Of a stretch of DNA of 63,584 bases, positions 10,219 through 20,943 are shown piece by piece. The stretch is from Burkholderiales bacterium (GTDB lineage: Bacteria; Pseudomonadota; Gammaproteobacteria; Burkholderiales; UBA11063): the NCBI GenBank assembly GCA_028693355.1, contig JAQUVM010000003.1, positions 1 to 63,584 on the forward strand. Reading direction: 5' to 3'. Position 1 is the first letter of the stretch. Every line of letters begins with the position of its first letter. A program made the position numbers and the translations under genes. The notes under the pieces were generated by a model. The model was not told where the DNA came from. It made no database searches and saw only the letters and a program-made list of their open reading frames with translations.

Positions 10219-12909
10219 ATGCATAATCAATTTAATACCCTGTCATCTATCACTACATCAAGTGGTAAATCATACAAATATTATTCATTACCAAAATTAG
10301 CTGAAGCTGGTTTTAATCTTAAAAAATTACCTATTTCAATCCGTATAGTTTTAGAAGCTGTTTTACGTAATTATGATAACGTAAAAGTTACAGAAGAGCA
10401 TATTCAACAATTAGCGTGTTGGGGTGCAACTTCTCCACGTGTTGATGAGATTCCATTTGTTGTAGCTCGTGTAGTATTACAAGATTTTACGGGTGTTCCA
10501 TTATTATGTGATTTAGCTGCTATGCGTACTGTTGCTGATAAATTGGGTAAAGATGCAAAAGTTGTAGAGCCTTTAGTACCTGTTGATTTAGTAGTTGACC
10601 ATTCTGTACAAATTGATTATTATGGTGATAAAAATGCTCTTCGTGAAAATATGGAGTTAGAATTTACACGTAATAATGAACGTTATAAATTCATGAAATG
10701 GGGTATGCAGGCATTTGATACTTTTGGAGTAGTGCCTCCAGGTATTGGTATTGTTCATCAAGTAAATCTTGAATACTTATTTAAGGGTGTTCAACATAAA
10801 GATAATCTTATTTATCCAGATACTTTAGTTGGTACCGACTCACATACAACTATGATTAATGGTGTTGGTGTCGTGGGATGGGGTGTTGGTGGTATCGAAG
10901 CCGAAGCAGGTATGTTAGGTCAACCAGTTTACTTCTTGACTCCAGATGTAGTTGGTGTTAAATTAGAAGGTAAATTAAACGAAGGTATTTTGGCAACAGA
11001 TTTAGTATTAACTATTACTGAAATGTTACGTAAAGAAAAAGTTGTAGGTAAATTCGTAGAGTTCTACGGTGAGGGTGCTGCTAGTTTATCAGTTACTGAT
11101 CGTGCTACTATTGCAAATATGGCTCCAGAATATGGTGCAACTATGGGCTTTTTCCCAGTTGATAGCGAAACTGTTCGTTTTATGCGTGCAACAGGTCGTA
11201 CTGAAGAAGATTGTGAATTATTTGAAACATATTTCAAAGCCCAAGATATGTTTGGTGTTCCAACGAATGATGATATTCAATATACAAAATCATTAACGTT
11301 AAATTTATCTACTATCAAACCATCATTAGCAGGTCCAAAGCGTCCTCAAGATCGTATTGATTTAGATAAAATGAAAGAAACTTTCAATAGTTTATTTGTT
11401 AAACCAATAGCTGAAAATGGCTTTAATAAGCAAGCTAGTCAATTAACAGAGCGTTATGAAACTAAAGCAGGTATTGATATTGGTAATGGAGATGTATTAA
11501 TCGCTGCGATTACCTCATGTACCAATACTTCAAATCCAAGTGTGTTGTTAGCTGCAGGTTTATTAGCTAAAAAAGCTGTAGAAAAAGGTTTAACAATGAA
11601 TCCTCGTGTAAAAACTTCATTAGCACCAGGTTCACGTGTAGTAGCAGATTATTTACAAAAAGCAGGATTACAAGAGTATTTAGATAAATTAGGCTTTAAT
11701 ATTGCTGCATTTGGTTGTACAACTTGTATTGGTAATGCTGGTGATTTACGCCCAGAGTTTAATGAAACAATTGTTGAAAAAGATGTAATTGCTTGTGCGG
11801 TATTATCAGGTAACCGTAACTTTGAGGCACGTATTCATCCAAATATTAAAGGTAATTTCTTAGCTTCACCTCCATTGGTAGTTGCATTTGCATTAGCTGG
11901 TAAAGTTAATCTTGATTTAGATGTAGATCCAATTGCTAAAGGTGCGGATGGAAAAGATGTATTCTTAAAAGATATCTGGCCAACAAGTGAAGAAATTGCA
12001 AAACTTATGCCTTTAGCTCAAAATGCTGAAACTTATAGCACGCTATATTCTAATTTAACAAAAGATCATGACTTATGGAATAAAGTAGAGACATCAACTG
12101 GTAATGTTTATACATGGCCTGAGTCTACTTATATTGCTGAACCACCATTCTTTACTGACTTTGATATGCAATATGGCTCTGTTCATGATGTTGTAAATGC
12201 TAAGCCTTTATTGATTTTAGGTGATTCAGTAACAACAGATCATATTTCACCTGCTGGTTCATTTAAAGCAACAACTCCTGCTGGGAAGTATTTATTGTCT
12301 CGTGGCGTTGAAGCTAAAGATTTTAATTCATATGGTTCACGTCGTGGACATCATGAAGTAATGATGCGTGGTACATTTGCCAATGTACGTATCAAAAATT
12401 TGATGATTCCTGCATTAGCAGATGGATCTCGTGTTGAGGGTGGTTTTACGTTATATAATGGTGAGCAAACAACTGTATATGATGCAGCTATGCAATATGT
12501 AGAAACTAATACACCAACGATTATAGTAGCTGGTGAAGAGTATGGTACTGGTTCTTCTCGTGATTGGGCTGCTAAGGGTACACAATTATTAGGTGTTAAA
12601 GTAGTTATTGCTAAATCATTTGAGCGTATTCACCGTTCTAATTTAGTTGGTATGGGTGTGCTTCCATTGCAATTTAAAGCAGGTGATGATGCTACATCTT
12701 TAGGATTAAAAGGTGATGAAACATTTACTGTGTCTGGCGTATCAAATGATATGAAAGCACAGCAAGATTTAAATATGCGTATTACATATGCAGATGGCAA
12801 GACTCGTGATATTACTGTGTTATCTCGTATTGATACTCCAATTGAAGTTGAATACTATAAACATGGCGGTATTCTTCCATATGTATTACGTGAGATTTTG
12901 AGCAAATAG
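10219..12909 (+). CDS. acnA: Aconitate hydratase A
   Basis: 896 aa, the length of the AcnA/IRP group. A [4Fe-4S] enzyme interconverting citrate and isocitrate in the TCA cycle. Cluster ligands lie in [11 protein letters not shown] and FGCTTCIGN. Substrate-binding segments include [21 protein letters not shown], the swivelling-domain [26 protein letters not shown] and [14 protein letters not shown] start at the ATG at 10219 because GAGGCAA sits just before it; an upstream in-frame TTG at 10207 overlaps that ribosome site. A terminator at 12960 closes the single-gene unit. Confidence 0.97.
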   Translation: MHNQFNTLSSITTSSGKSYKYYSLPKLAEAGFNLKKLPISIRIVLEAVLRNYDNVKVTEEHIQQLACWGATSPRVDEIPFVVARVVLQDFTGVPLLCDLAAMRTVADKLGKDAKVVEPLVPVDLVVDHSVQIDYYGDKNALRENMELEFTRNNERYKFMKWGMQAFDTFGVVPPGIGIVHQVNLEYLFKGVQHKDNLIYPDTLVGTDSHTTMINGVGVVGWGVGGIEAEAGMLGQPVYFLTPDVVGVKLEGKLNEGILATDLVLTITEMLRKEKVVGKFVEFYGEGAASLSVTDRATIANMAPEYGATMGFFPVDSETVRFMRATGRTEEDCELFETYFKAQDMFGVPTNDDIQYTKSLTLNLSTIKPSLAGPKRPQDRIDLDKMKETFNSLFVKPIAENGFNKQASQLTERYETKAGIDIGNGDVLIAAITSCTNTSNPSVLLAAGLLAKKAVEKGLTMNPRVKTSLAPGSRVVADYLQKAGLQEYLDKLGFNIAAFGCTTCIGNAGDLRPEFNETIVEKDVIACAVLSGNRNFEARIHPNIKGNFLASPPLVVAFALAGKVNLDLDVDPIAKGADGKDVFLKDIWPTSEEIAKLMPLAQNAETYSTLYSNLTKDHDLWNKVETSTGNVYTWPESTYIAEPPFFTDFDMQYGSVHDVVNAKPLLILGDSVTTDHISPAGSFKATTPAGKYLLSRGVEAKDFNSYGSRRGHHEVMMRGTFANVRIKNLMIPALADGSRVEGGFTLYNGEQTTVYDAAMQYVETNTPTIIVAGEEYGTGSSRDWAAKGTQLLGVKVVIAKSFERIHRSNLVGMGVLPLQFKAGDDATSLGLKGDETFTVSGVSNDMKAQQDLNMRITYADGKTRDITVLSRIDTPIEVEYYKHGGILPYVLREILSK

Positions 12910-12959
12910 TTATTTACTTATAAGCTTAAATTCATTAAATATATAATAATGAATCCAAT

Positions 12960-12991
12960 AAAAGGAGTGACAATAATTTGTCCTCCTTTTT
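12960..12991 (+). terminator. Terminator after acnA
   Basis: Stem AAAAGGAG / CTCCTTTT extended by GACAA / TTGTC around a short loop, followed by TTTT. Confidence 0.82.
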
Positions 12992-13221
12992 ATATACCTA
13001 TTATAAGAAAAGCATTTTTTATAATAATGCTGATATAGCTAACTCATTTTTAAACTGTACTGCTTGATTCGCTCCTAACCTATTATTCATAGGCGTCGTC
13101 TCTCATTGTATTGTACATTTTAATCTGAGATTATCTATATTCTGACAAGCTTTCTATAAAGTATAAAATTATTAAAGGCTTTTATACAAACCACTAATAT
13201 GGATTTTCTGTTATGCTTTAT
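12992..13221. other. Gene-free stretch between acnA and the LuxR-type gene
   Basis: AT-rich, no credible coding frame. It contains small inverted repeats: AGCATT / AATGCT near 13008-13030, CCTAT / ATAGG near 13078-13093, and TCTCA / TGAGA near 13100-13130. The last faintly resembles the apex of the structured repeat described elsewhere, but without its conserved loops. Confidence 0.4.
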
Positions 13222-13869
13222 TTATTCGATAAAGATTGATTCACCAGTGCGCATATTTCTTGCATTTATAATGCTTTGTGGAATTATTTTATGATAGCCA
13301 TGATGAATAGCATGATTATAAAGTGCAGATATTGAGCCAGAGATTAATAGTTTTTGATATAAATTAGTGAGAATTTTTTTAATTGTGCCATCGGAACTAA
13401 TGTTTTTGTTATGGATTTTTGACAAAAAATTTGCAATATGTTTACGCTCCGTTATTCCGCTTGCTATGCAAAACATTACTTCTTGTTCTCTTTTAGTTAG
13501 CAATGGCTGATGTGGATTTTGGTTATGATGTGGATAATAATCCAATTGATATTTATTAATGAAATTTATTACCGAGTAATTTTTAGGCTTTGTGACATAA
13601 CAATAGATACCAAGGACATTTTTTGTAGATGGGTTTATAATGGGATATTTGCTAAAAATATAAAATTCCAAGCCATCAGCATAGCTGCGGATGTCTAAAA
13701 ATTTCATTTTTATGCGAAATAATTCAACATCACGGTCTTGTTTATATAAAACATCTGCAATTCTTGCTATTCCATATGGTAAATCATGATCGGATTTCCC
13801 GATGATTTCCTCTGTATTCATTCCTAACATTTTAGCAAATTTATCTGATACTGCTGCGTACAAACTCAT
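13222..13869 (-). CDS. PAS-LuxR type transcriptional regulator, probably 5'-truncated
   Basis: 215 aa from the first ATG. Residues 1-95 look like a PAS sensor fold (VSDKFAKMLGMNTEEIIGKSDHDLP). Residues 120-190 are a LuxR-type helix-turn-helix (LTKREQEVMFCIASGITERKHIANFL, then SSDGTIKKILTNLYQKL). PAS domains usually carry about 25 more residues before this point (the strand with a xxYLKDxxGRY-like pattern), and these are absent. The open frame runs further upstream, but only as antisense of a permease remnant. There is no ribosome site before the ATG. I infer that the 5' end was lost at a junction near 13865. It may still be expressed. Confidence 0.65.
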   Translation of the reverse strand: MSLYAAVSDKFAKMLGMNTEEIIGKSDHDLPYGIARIADVLYKQDRDVELFRIKMKFLDIRSYADGLEFYIFSKYPIINPSTKNVLGIYCYVTKPKNYSVINFINKYQLDYYPHHNQNPHQPLLTKREQEVMFCIASGITERKHIANFLSKIHNKNISSDGTIKKILTNLYQKLLISGSISALYNHAIHHGYHKIIPQSIINARNMRTGESIFIE

Positions 13870-14206
13870 AGTTGTTTTGATATTAATAATGCCTTTACTT
13901 AGTGTCGTTGTTGGCTTTATTACTGGATCTACCGTTAGTGCTAATGCGTTATTGATGCAGGTACAAAAGCAGATCGGAGAAAATGTTGGTGATGGATTGC
14001 TTTTCTCGGCAATGCAAAGCAGTGCAAGTGGTCATGCCGCAATGTTTTCTTTATCAATTATGATAATGATAACAATGATAGCTAAAGATTATGCTAAACA
14101 TCCACGTAATTATGAATCATTATTATTGAGTTTTAATATCAAATGCTTATTGGCATTATATTTATTATTAGTGATTAATTTATTAATACGTATTTTTATT
14201 GCTTAA
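13863..14206 (+). pseudogene. C-terminal remnant of an L-lactate permease (LctP)-like transporter
   Basis: The frame is open from 13802, but family-like sequence begins only around 13865-13890. It reads LIMPLLSVVVGFITGSTVSANAL, then LFSAMQSSASGHAAMFSLSIM, and a final hydrophobic helix. This matches the pattern of the last ~115 residues of LldP/LctP permeases (GxFLTGSDTSSNAL, then a GG..G segment and a VGL.GKE-type loop). About 400 N-terminal residues are missing, and the upstream bases belong to the antisense LuxR gene. I call it a gene fragment by pattern recognition; a family search would settle it. Confidence 0.6.
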
Positions 14207-14215
14207 GAGGTAAAT

Positions 14216-14737
14216 ATGTTTGGAATTACGAATTGGTGGTTATTTATATCAACAGCACTAAAAAGTTCACTTGGATTGGCATTAGGTTATTTATTATATG
14301 TATTACTCACATTTATTGGTTTGACAATAATTTTGCCGACTTATCCGGTGTTAACCAACATTATCAAGATTAGTGGTGGATTGTATCTAGTTTATTTAGG
14401 AATTATGTCGTTATTAGATAAGAGTATTACTTTAAACACTATAGATAATTATACTATAAAATCAAAAAATATCATACTAAAGGGATTTTTAGTAAGTGCT
14501 TTAAATCCTAAGGTTGGTTTATTCTTTTTATCATTCTTGCCACAATTTATTTCTATGAATTATAATAAGATTGGCATAATAGTGCTTGGTGTTTTATTTT
14601 GTATGAGTGCAACAATTTTTAATTTATCATATTATTATGTGTTTAGTTATATTGCAACAGGGAATCGTTATCGCATAGTTAAGATGTTATCTGGAGTTAT
14701 ATTGATTGTGCTTGGTGTCATGGTAATTATTAGATGA
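14216..14737 (+). CDS. LysE/RhtB-family amino acid exporter with an internal deletion
   Basis: 173 aa; family members are about 205. It starts like a RhtB protein (MFGITNWWLFIST) but passes directly to the glycine-rich helix LGLALGYLLYVLLTFIGL. The conserved N-terminal block around N-x-x-P-G-P-D and the following G-x-x-x-G is missing, about 30 residues. The rest is normal: GGLYLVYLGIMSL, the second-half LKGFLVSALNPKVGLFFLSFLPQF and the last helix LSGVILIVLGVMVI. AAGAGG precedes the ATG, 10 nt after the permease remnant. The deletion is in frame, so a protein can be made, but transport function is doubtful. Confidence 0.75.
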   Translation: MFGITNWWLFISTALKSSLGLALGYLLYVLLTFIGLTIILPTYPVLTNIIKISGGLYLVYLGIMSLLDKSITLNTIDNYTIKSKNIILKGFLVSALNPKVGLFFLSFLPQFISMNYNKIGIIVLGVLFCMSATIFNLSYYYVFSYIATGNRYRIVKMLSGVILIVLGVMVIIR

Positions 14738-14997
14738 CAGTTGGTACTAAAAGTTAAAAATAATTTACTTTTGATATCAAATAAAAAGTTGTTATAAATT
14801 ATTTCATAAGAAGATATTGTATGCAGTTAGAATAAATGTGTTCTTTATGATTATTTTGCAAGAGTAGATTAACTTTAGAACATTTTTACGTTGTGTACTG
14901 CGCCGCATCAACAAAAGCTTTGGCCTTTCCTTTATAATTACAAGGTTAGAATATGCTTGGTTTACCAGCGATTTTGTTATATTTGGAAAGGGTCGCA
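14738..14997. other. Gene-free stretch before the glutamate dehydrogenase gene
   Basis: 260 bp, AT-rich. The gdh frame is open from an ATG at 14953, but GGAAAGGG lies just before the ATG at 14998, which I take as the start. No clear promoter hexamers or terminator are evident. Confidence 0.35.
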
Positions 14998-17900
14998 ATG
15001 AGTGCTTCATTAGAACAATTAAAAAGTAATTTAGATACAGCAACATATACTACATATGCTTTAGCATTACCTAATGAATATTTGAAAAATTATTCAACAG
15101 AACAAGTAGTAGAATCGTGTAAAGCTATGGCTACTTTGAGCTTAGACAATGAATATGCTGTCGTTATTGATGATGGAGATCATACAAATGATGAATTATG
15201 GCAAATAAAATTAATTCGTTTTAACAAAAATGTAAGCTTATCTCGTGGATTGCCAATTATTGAAAACTTTGGCTTTAAATTAATTGATGAAAAGCCATAT
15301 AAGATTACTTTATCTGATGGTAATAAACTTCATATATGTGATTTTGGTGTTGAAGTACCAGATGGATTAGTTGATAAGATTAACGATAAAAATTTAGTTG
15401 ATTTATTAAAAGAAGCTATTTTAGCCGCATTTACTCGTAAAGTAGAGCGCGATAGTTTAAACAATTTAGTATTATATTGTGGCTTAGATGCTCGTGAGGT
15501 ATCTTTTATTCGTGCAATTGTAAAATATATGATGCAGACAAATCTAACGTTTTCATTTACATATATTGCCGATTGTTTAAGTAAGTATTCATTCTTAACT
15601 TATTTATATTCTGAATTATTAACTTATAAGTTTTCACCAGTAAAACATTCAAATGAAAAAGTTTCATATTATCAGCAATTAATTGAAGCCGAGCTAGACA
15701 AAATTGATAATATTGCCGAAGACAATATTATGAAAACATTCTATTCTATTTTGAATGCGATGCTTAGAACGAATTTTTATCAAACTACTGACAGTGGTGA
15801 ATTTAAGTCATATATTTCATTTAAACTAGAATCTGCTAAGGTATTAAACTTACCTAAACCTCATCCATTATACGAAATTTTTGTTTACTCTTTAAGATTT
15901 GAAGCTGTGCATTTACGTGGTGGTAAAGTTGCTCGTGGTGGGTTACGCTGGTCTGATCGTAGTGAAGATTTTAGAACTGAAGTCTTAGGCTTGGTAAAAG
16001 CACAAATGGTAAAAAACTCAGTAATTGTACCAACTGGTTCTAAAGGTGGTTTTGTATGTAAAAAATTACCAGATATTAGTGATCGTGAAGCTTATATGGC
16101 AGAAGGTATCGCATGTTATAGACAGTTTATGTCTGGCTTACTAGATATTACAGATAATATGGTATCTGGTGCAGTAGTACCTCCAAGCAATGTAGTTCGT
16201 CATGATGGTGATGATCCATATCTAGTTGTGGCTGCTGATAAAGGAACTGCTACGTTCTCAGATTTTGCTAATGAAATGTCTATGTCTTATGGCTTTTGGC
16301 TAGGAGATGCTTTTGCATCAGGTGGTTCTGTTGGATATGATCATAAAAAAATGGGTATTACTGCTAAAGGAGCATGGGAAGCCGTAAAACGTCATTTTAG
16401 ACATTTAGACCTTAATACACAAACCCAAAACTTTACAGTAATTGGTATTGGTGATTTGATGGGTGATGTGTTTGGTAATGGAATGTTGTTATCAAAACAT
16501 ATTCGTTTAATAGCTGCATTTAATCATATGCATATATTCTTAGATCCAAACCCAGATGAAGCAAGTAGCTACGAAGAGCGTCTACGCATGTTTGGTTTAC
16601 CACGCTCATCGTGGACTGATTATGATACTACTAAGATTTCACAAGGTGGTGGTATTTATTCTCGTGCAAGCAAATCAATTCCATTATCGCCAGAAGTTAA
16701 AGCGTGGTTAGAAGTTAGTGTCGATGAAATGGCACCAAATGATTTAATACATGCAATATTGAAAGCAAAGGCTGATTTATTATATAACGGTGGTATTGGT
16801 ACCTATATTAAATCTGAAACCCAATCTCACGATGAAGTCCGTGATAAAGCAAATGACGCTGTTCGTGTGAATGGTCGTGATTTACAAGTAAGTGTTGTAG
16901 GTGAAGGTGGTAATTTAGGCGCGACACAATTAGGCCGTATTGAATTTGCTAAACGTGGCGGTAATATTTGTACTGATGCTATTGATAACTCAGCTGGAGT
17001 TGATTGCTCTGATCATGAGGTTAATATTAAGATCCTTTTTGCGGATGTAATACAAAAAACTGGTATGTCGGTTGAAGAGCGTAATAAAGTCCTTGAGAGC
17101 ATGACAGATAATGTTTCTAGTCTTGTATTAAGAGATAATTATTTACAAACTCAAGCGCTTCGTACAGCAAGTCAAGTTGCACATTATACATTGCCAAACC
17201 ATCAGGTATTTATGCGTAAACTAGAAAAAGCAGGGATATTAGATCGAGCGATTGAGTTTTTACCAGATGATGCTGAAATTACAACTCGTCAACAAGCTGG
17301 GCGTGGTTTGACTATGCCAGAAATGTCAGTACTCTTAGCATATTCAAAAATGACGTTAGATAAAGATATTTTAAATTCTAGCTTGGCTGGTGATAGTGAT
17401 TTTAATGATTTATTAATAAACTATTTTCCTAAACATCTTCAAGAAAACTATCGTGATTATGTTTTAAATCACTATTTACGTCGCGAGATTATTTCTAATC
17501 AATTAGCTAATTTAATTGTTAATCGTGCTGGTATTACATTTATTTCTCGTTTTACGGATGAATTTAACACAAGCAAAGAAAATATTATAAAAGCTTGGTG
17601 GGCAGCCTATCAATTACTTGATGCCGATCGTTTATATCATGCTATTGAGGCTTTAGATAATAAGATTGAAGCTACTGTTCAAATTAAATTATTAATTGGA
17701 ATCGAAAAGGCCGTAGAGCGTTTATGTCGTTGGACTCTTCGTTATGTTCAAGATTATTCTAATATGTCTCCAAGGATTGAAGTATTCAAGCCGCAAATTT
17801 TAGCTTTGGAATCTAAACTTACTGATTTAATTAAGATTTCTGATTACCCAGAAGTTAAGCATGATGAGTCGTTCTATATTTCAAATGGTGTGCCAACTGA

Positions 17901-18312
17901 GTTAGCATCTATTGTTGCTCGTCAAGCATATTTAGCTCAAACTGTAGATATCGTTGCTTTAGCGCATAAGCATAATCTTGATGCTGATTCTGTGGCTAGT
18001 AGCTATTTTGTGATTGGACGTGTATTACGTGTAGATTGGTTACGTCAAAATGTACTATTATTGCCACGCGAAAATAAATGGCAGTCATTAGTGCGTTCAG
18101 CATTGTTAGCCGATATTTATCGAGTATATCGTAGTGTTATGGAGTCAGCTATTACTGAAACTAATGGTGATTCTCAGGCATGGATGAATAAGCACCCAGA
18201 AAAAATTGAGCGCATTTTCGAAATGTTAGAAGAACTACAAAGCTATCGTTCATTAGATTTAGCAATGCTTTCTACAGCAATTCGTGAATATGTAAATATT
18301 TTAGAGGGCTAA
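14998..18312 (+). CDS. gdhB: NAD-specific glutamate dehydrogenase, short (~1100 aa) form
   Basis: 1104 aa. Oxidatively deaminates glutamate to 2-oxoglutarate with NAD. The catalytic core is clear: GGKVARGGLRWSDRSEDFRTEVLGLV, the lysine region IVPTGSKGGFVCK, the dinucleotide-binding segment VIGIGDLMGDVFGNGMLL and VVGEGGNLGATQLGRIEFA. The N-terminal part (LSRGLPIIENFGFKLIDEKPYKI) aligns with the third ACT-like region of the large bacterial enzymes. Those are about 1600 aa, so some 480 residues including the first regulatory ACT domains are missing. The length resembles the 115-kDa class known from fungi. The start is set by GGAAAGGG before the ATG. A terminator follows. Confidence 0.92.
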   Translation: MSASLEQLKSNLDTATYTTYALALPNEYLKNYSTEQVVESCKAMATLSLDNEYAVVIDDGDHTNDELWQIKLIRFNKNVSLSRGLPIIENFGFKLIDEKPYKITLSDGNKLHICDFGVEVPDGLVDKINDKNLVDLLKEAILAAFTRKVERDSLNNLVLYCGLDAREVSFIRAIVKYMMQTNLTFSFTYIADCLSKYSFLTYLYSELLTYKFSPVKHSNEKVSYYQQLIEAELDKIDNIAEDNIMKTFYSILNAMLRTNFYQTTDSGEFKSYISFKLESAKVLNLPKPHPLYEIFVYSLRFEAVHLRGGKVARGGLRWSDRSEDFRTEVLGLVKAQMVKNSVIVPTGSKGGFVCKKLPDISDREAYMAEGIACYRQFMSGLLDITDNMVSGAVVPPSNVVRHDGDDPYLVVAADKGTATFSDFANEMSMSYGFWLGDAFASGGSVGYDHKKMGITAKGAWEAVKRHFRHLDLNTQTQNFTVIGIGDLMGDVFGNGMLLSKHIRLIAAFNHMHIFLDPNPDEASSYEERLRMFGLPRSSWTDYDTTKISQGGGIYSRASKSIPLSPEVKAWLEVSVDEMAPNDLIHAILKAKADLLYNGGIGTYIKSETQSHDEVRDKANDAVRVNGRDLQVSVVGEGGNLGATQLGRIEFAKRGGNICTDAIDNSAGVDCSDHEVNIKILFADVIQKTGMSVEERNKVLESMTDNVSSLVLRDNYLQTQALRTASQVAHYTLPNHQVFMRKLEKAGILDRAIEFLPDDAEITTRQQAGRGLTMPEMSVLLAYSKMTLDKDILNSSLAGDSDFNDLLINYFPKHLQENYRDYVLNHYLRREIISNQLANLIVNRAGITFISRFTDEFNTSKENIIKAWWAAYQLLDADRLYHAIEALDNKIEATVQIKLLIGIEKAVERLCRWTLRYVQDYSNMSPRIEVFKPQILALESKLTDLIKISDYPEVKHDESFYISNGVPTELASIVARQAYLAQTVDIVALAHKHNLDADSVASSYFVIGRVLRVDWLRQNVLLLPRENKWQSLVRSALLADIYRVYRSVMESAITETNGDSQAWMNKHPEKIERIFEMLEELQSYRSLDLAMLSTAIREYVNILEG

Positions 18313-18327
18313 TAGACTGTAACGTAG

Positions 18328-18358
18328 AAAAATCTAGGAATTACTCCTAGATTTTTTT
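18328..18358 (+). terminator. Terminator after the glutamate dehydrogenase gene
   Basis: Stem AAAATCTAGGA / TCCTAGATTTT with a 4-nt loop and seven T residues, 16 nt after the stop codon. Confidence 0.9.
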
Positions 18359-18457
18359 ATAAAAAATATTTAAATATATTTCTGACTTGAAATTAGCTAG
18401 TTAGTGATTATATTAATATTAATGATTTAATAAATAAAATTTTTAAAGGATATAACA

Positions 18458-18748
18458 ATGGCATCTCTTAAGCCTTTACATGATCGTGTAGTTGTTGAAC
18501 GTGTTGAAGCAGAAGAAAAAACTGCTTCAGGGATTGTTTTACCTGGTGCTGCTGCAGAAAAACCTGATATGGGTGTAGTTGTAGCTGTTGGTAATGGCAA
18601 GACCTTAGATAATGGTACTCACCATCCTGTATGTGTAAAAGCTGGTGATAAAGTATTATTTGGTAAATACTCAGGTCAGATCGTTAAACTGGATGGGAAA
18701 GAATTATTAGTTATGCGTGAGGATGATATCCTAGCCATCGTAGAGTAA
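18458..18748 (+). CDS. groES: Co-chaperonin GroES (Cpn10)
   Basis: 96 aa. The heptameric lid of the GroEL folding chamber. The signature [19 protein letters not shown] opens the protein, and the mobile loop [16 protein letters not shown] follows (about residues 20-37), close to Neisseria GroES wording. It ends [22 protein letters not shown] precedes the ATG. The gap to groEL is 166 nt, long for a groESL operon because a structured repeat occupies it from the groES stop codon on. No CIRCE inverted repeat is visible upstream. Confidence 0.97.
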   Translation: MASLKPLHDRVVVERVEAEEKTASGIVLPGAAAEKPDMGVVVAVGNGKTLDNGTHHPVCVKAGDKVLFGKYSGQIVKLDGKELLVMREDDILAIVE

Positions 18749-18869
18749 CTCTTCGTCTTTGCATCTTATACGTTGTTGTATTTTATAAATTATTTCTCAT
18801 GTACCATTTGTACATTTCGTCAGAATTTACTGCAATACGCCTAGTCTAAGAAAGCAAATACAGCGAGTT
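18747..18869 (+). repeat. Structured intercistronic repeat, copy 1 (groES-groEL)
   Basis: A 123-nt nested hairpin beginning on the groES stop codon. Terminal stem AACTC / GAGTT; second stem around TTTGC / GCAAA and TCTTA / TAAGA; internal loop CGTTGTT (18771-18777) facing GCCTAG (18839-18844); a middle stem of partly paired AT-rich arms; CGTCA (18818-18822); apical stem ATGTAC / GTACAT with loop CATTT (18799-18815). The same loop motifs recur in the copies at 35136 and 40222, while the stems differ in sequence. The following motif AAATACAGCGAGT is also shared with other copies. Confidence 0.85.
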
Positions 18870-18896
18870 TTGATTATTAATATACTTAAAAAATAA

Positions 18897-20552
<1,656 letters not shown>

Positions 20553-20584
20553 CAATTAGTATATCATACATTAATTTATGTATT

Positions 20585-20620
20585 AGAAATCCTCTTGAGT
20601 ATAAACCAAGAGGATTTCTT
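20585..20620 (+). terminator. Terminator after groEL
   Basis: A 13-bp perfect stem AGAAATCCTCTTG / CAAGAGGATTTCT with a 9-nt loop, then TTTAT, 33 nt after the groEL stop. Confidence 0.9.
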
Positions 20621-20811
20621 TATGGTAAATAGTTTAATTTTTTATGTAAAATCTAAGAAATTTAAAATTATGCAACAGTAATATTGCCGTAATTATGTAC
20701 TTTATAATATATTGATATGTAATAAGAATAGTATTAGAATAGTAGTGTTGCGAATATGTATTTTTGAAATGCCACTATAAAAGTGTATAAAATTTTCTTT
20801 AAAGTTTTTAA

Positions 20812-20901
20812 TTGGATGTATAATAATCAGATTGGGGGAGTCTTGTTACAAAGACTATGGGGTGTTATAGAGGATGGTCTATTTCAAATATTTAGAAATA
20901 G
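20812..20901 (+). promoter_or_regulatory. Leader of the amino acid antiporter gene with two hairpins
   Basis: A -10-like TATAAT follows GGATG near 20819-20825. Downstream lies hairpin 1 (AGTCTT / AAGACT, loop GTTACA, 20839-20856), flanked by runs of G (TTGGGGG before, ATGGGG after). Hairpin 2 (CTATTTC / GAAATAG, 20879-20901) comes next, and the ATG is 43 nt further on. The 5' UTR is therefore structured and unusually G-rich for this genome. I recognise no known riboswitch class. The remaining bases of 20621-20943 show nothing else. Confidence 0.4.
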
Positions 20902-20943
20902 AATTATTTTATACTGATACTTATAAATATATAGGAAATAATT

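Noticed and set aside
13060..13150. Possible further copy of the structured repeat (CGTCG-TCTCTCAT-TGTA-TTG-TACA)
   Set aside because: Only the apex resembles the family; the GCCTAG and CGTCA motifs and the middle stem are absent, so chance similarity in AT-rich DNA is more likely.
18747..18869. Integron attC site as an explanation for the structured repeats
   Set aside because: attC sites need complementary GTTRRRY and RYYYAAC core boxes at the ends. Here CGTYGTT and GCCTAG face each other as an unpaired internal loop, no integrase is present, and the neighbours are housekeeping genes.
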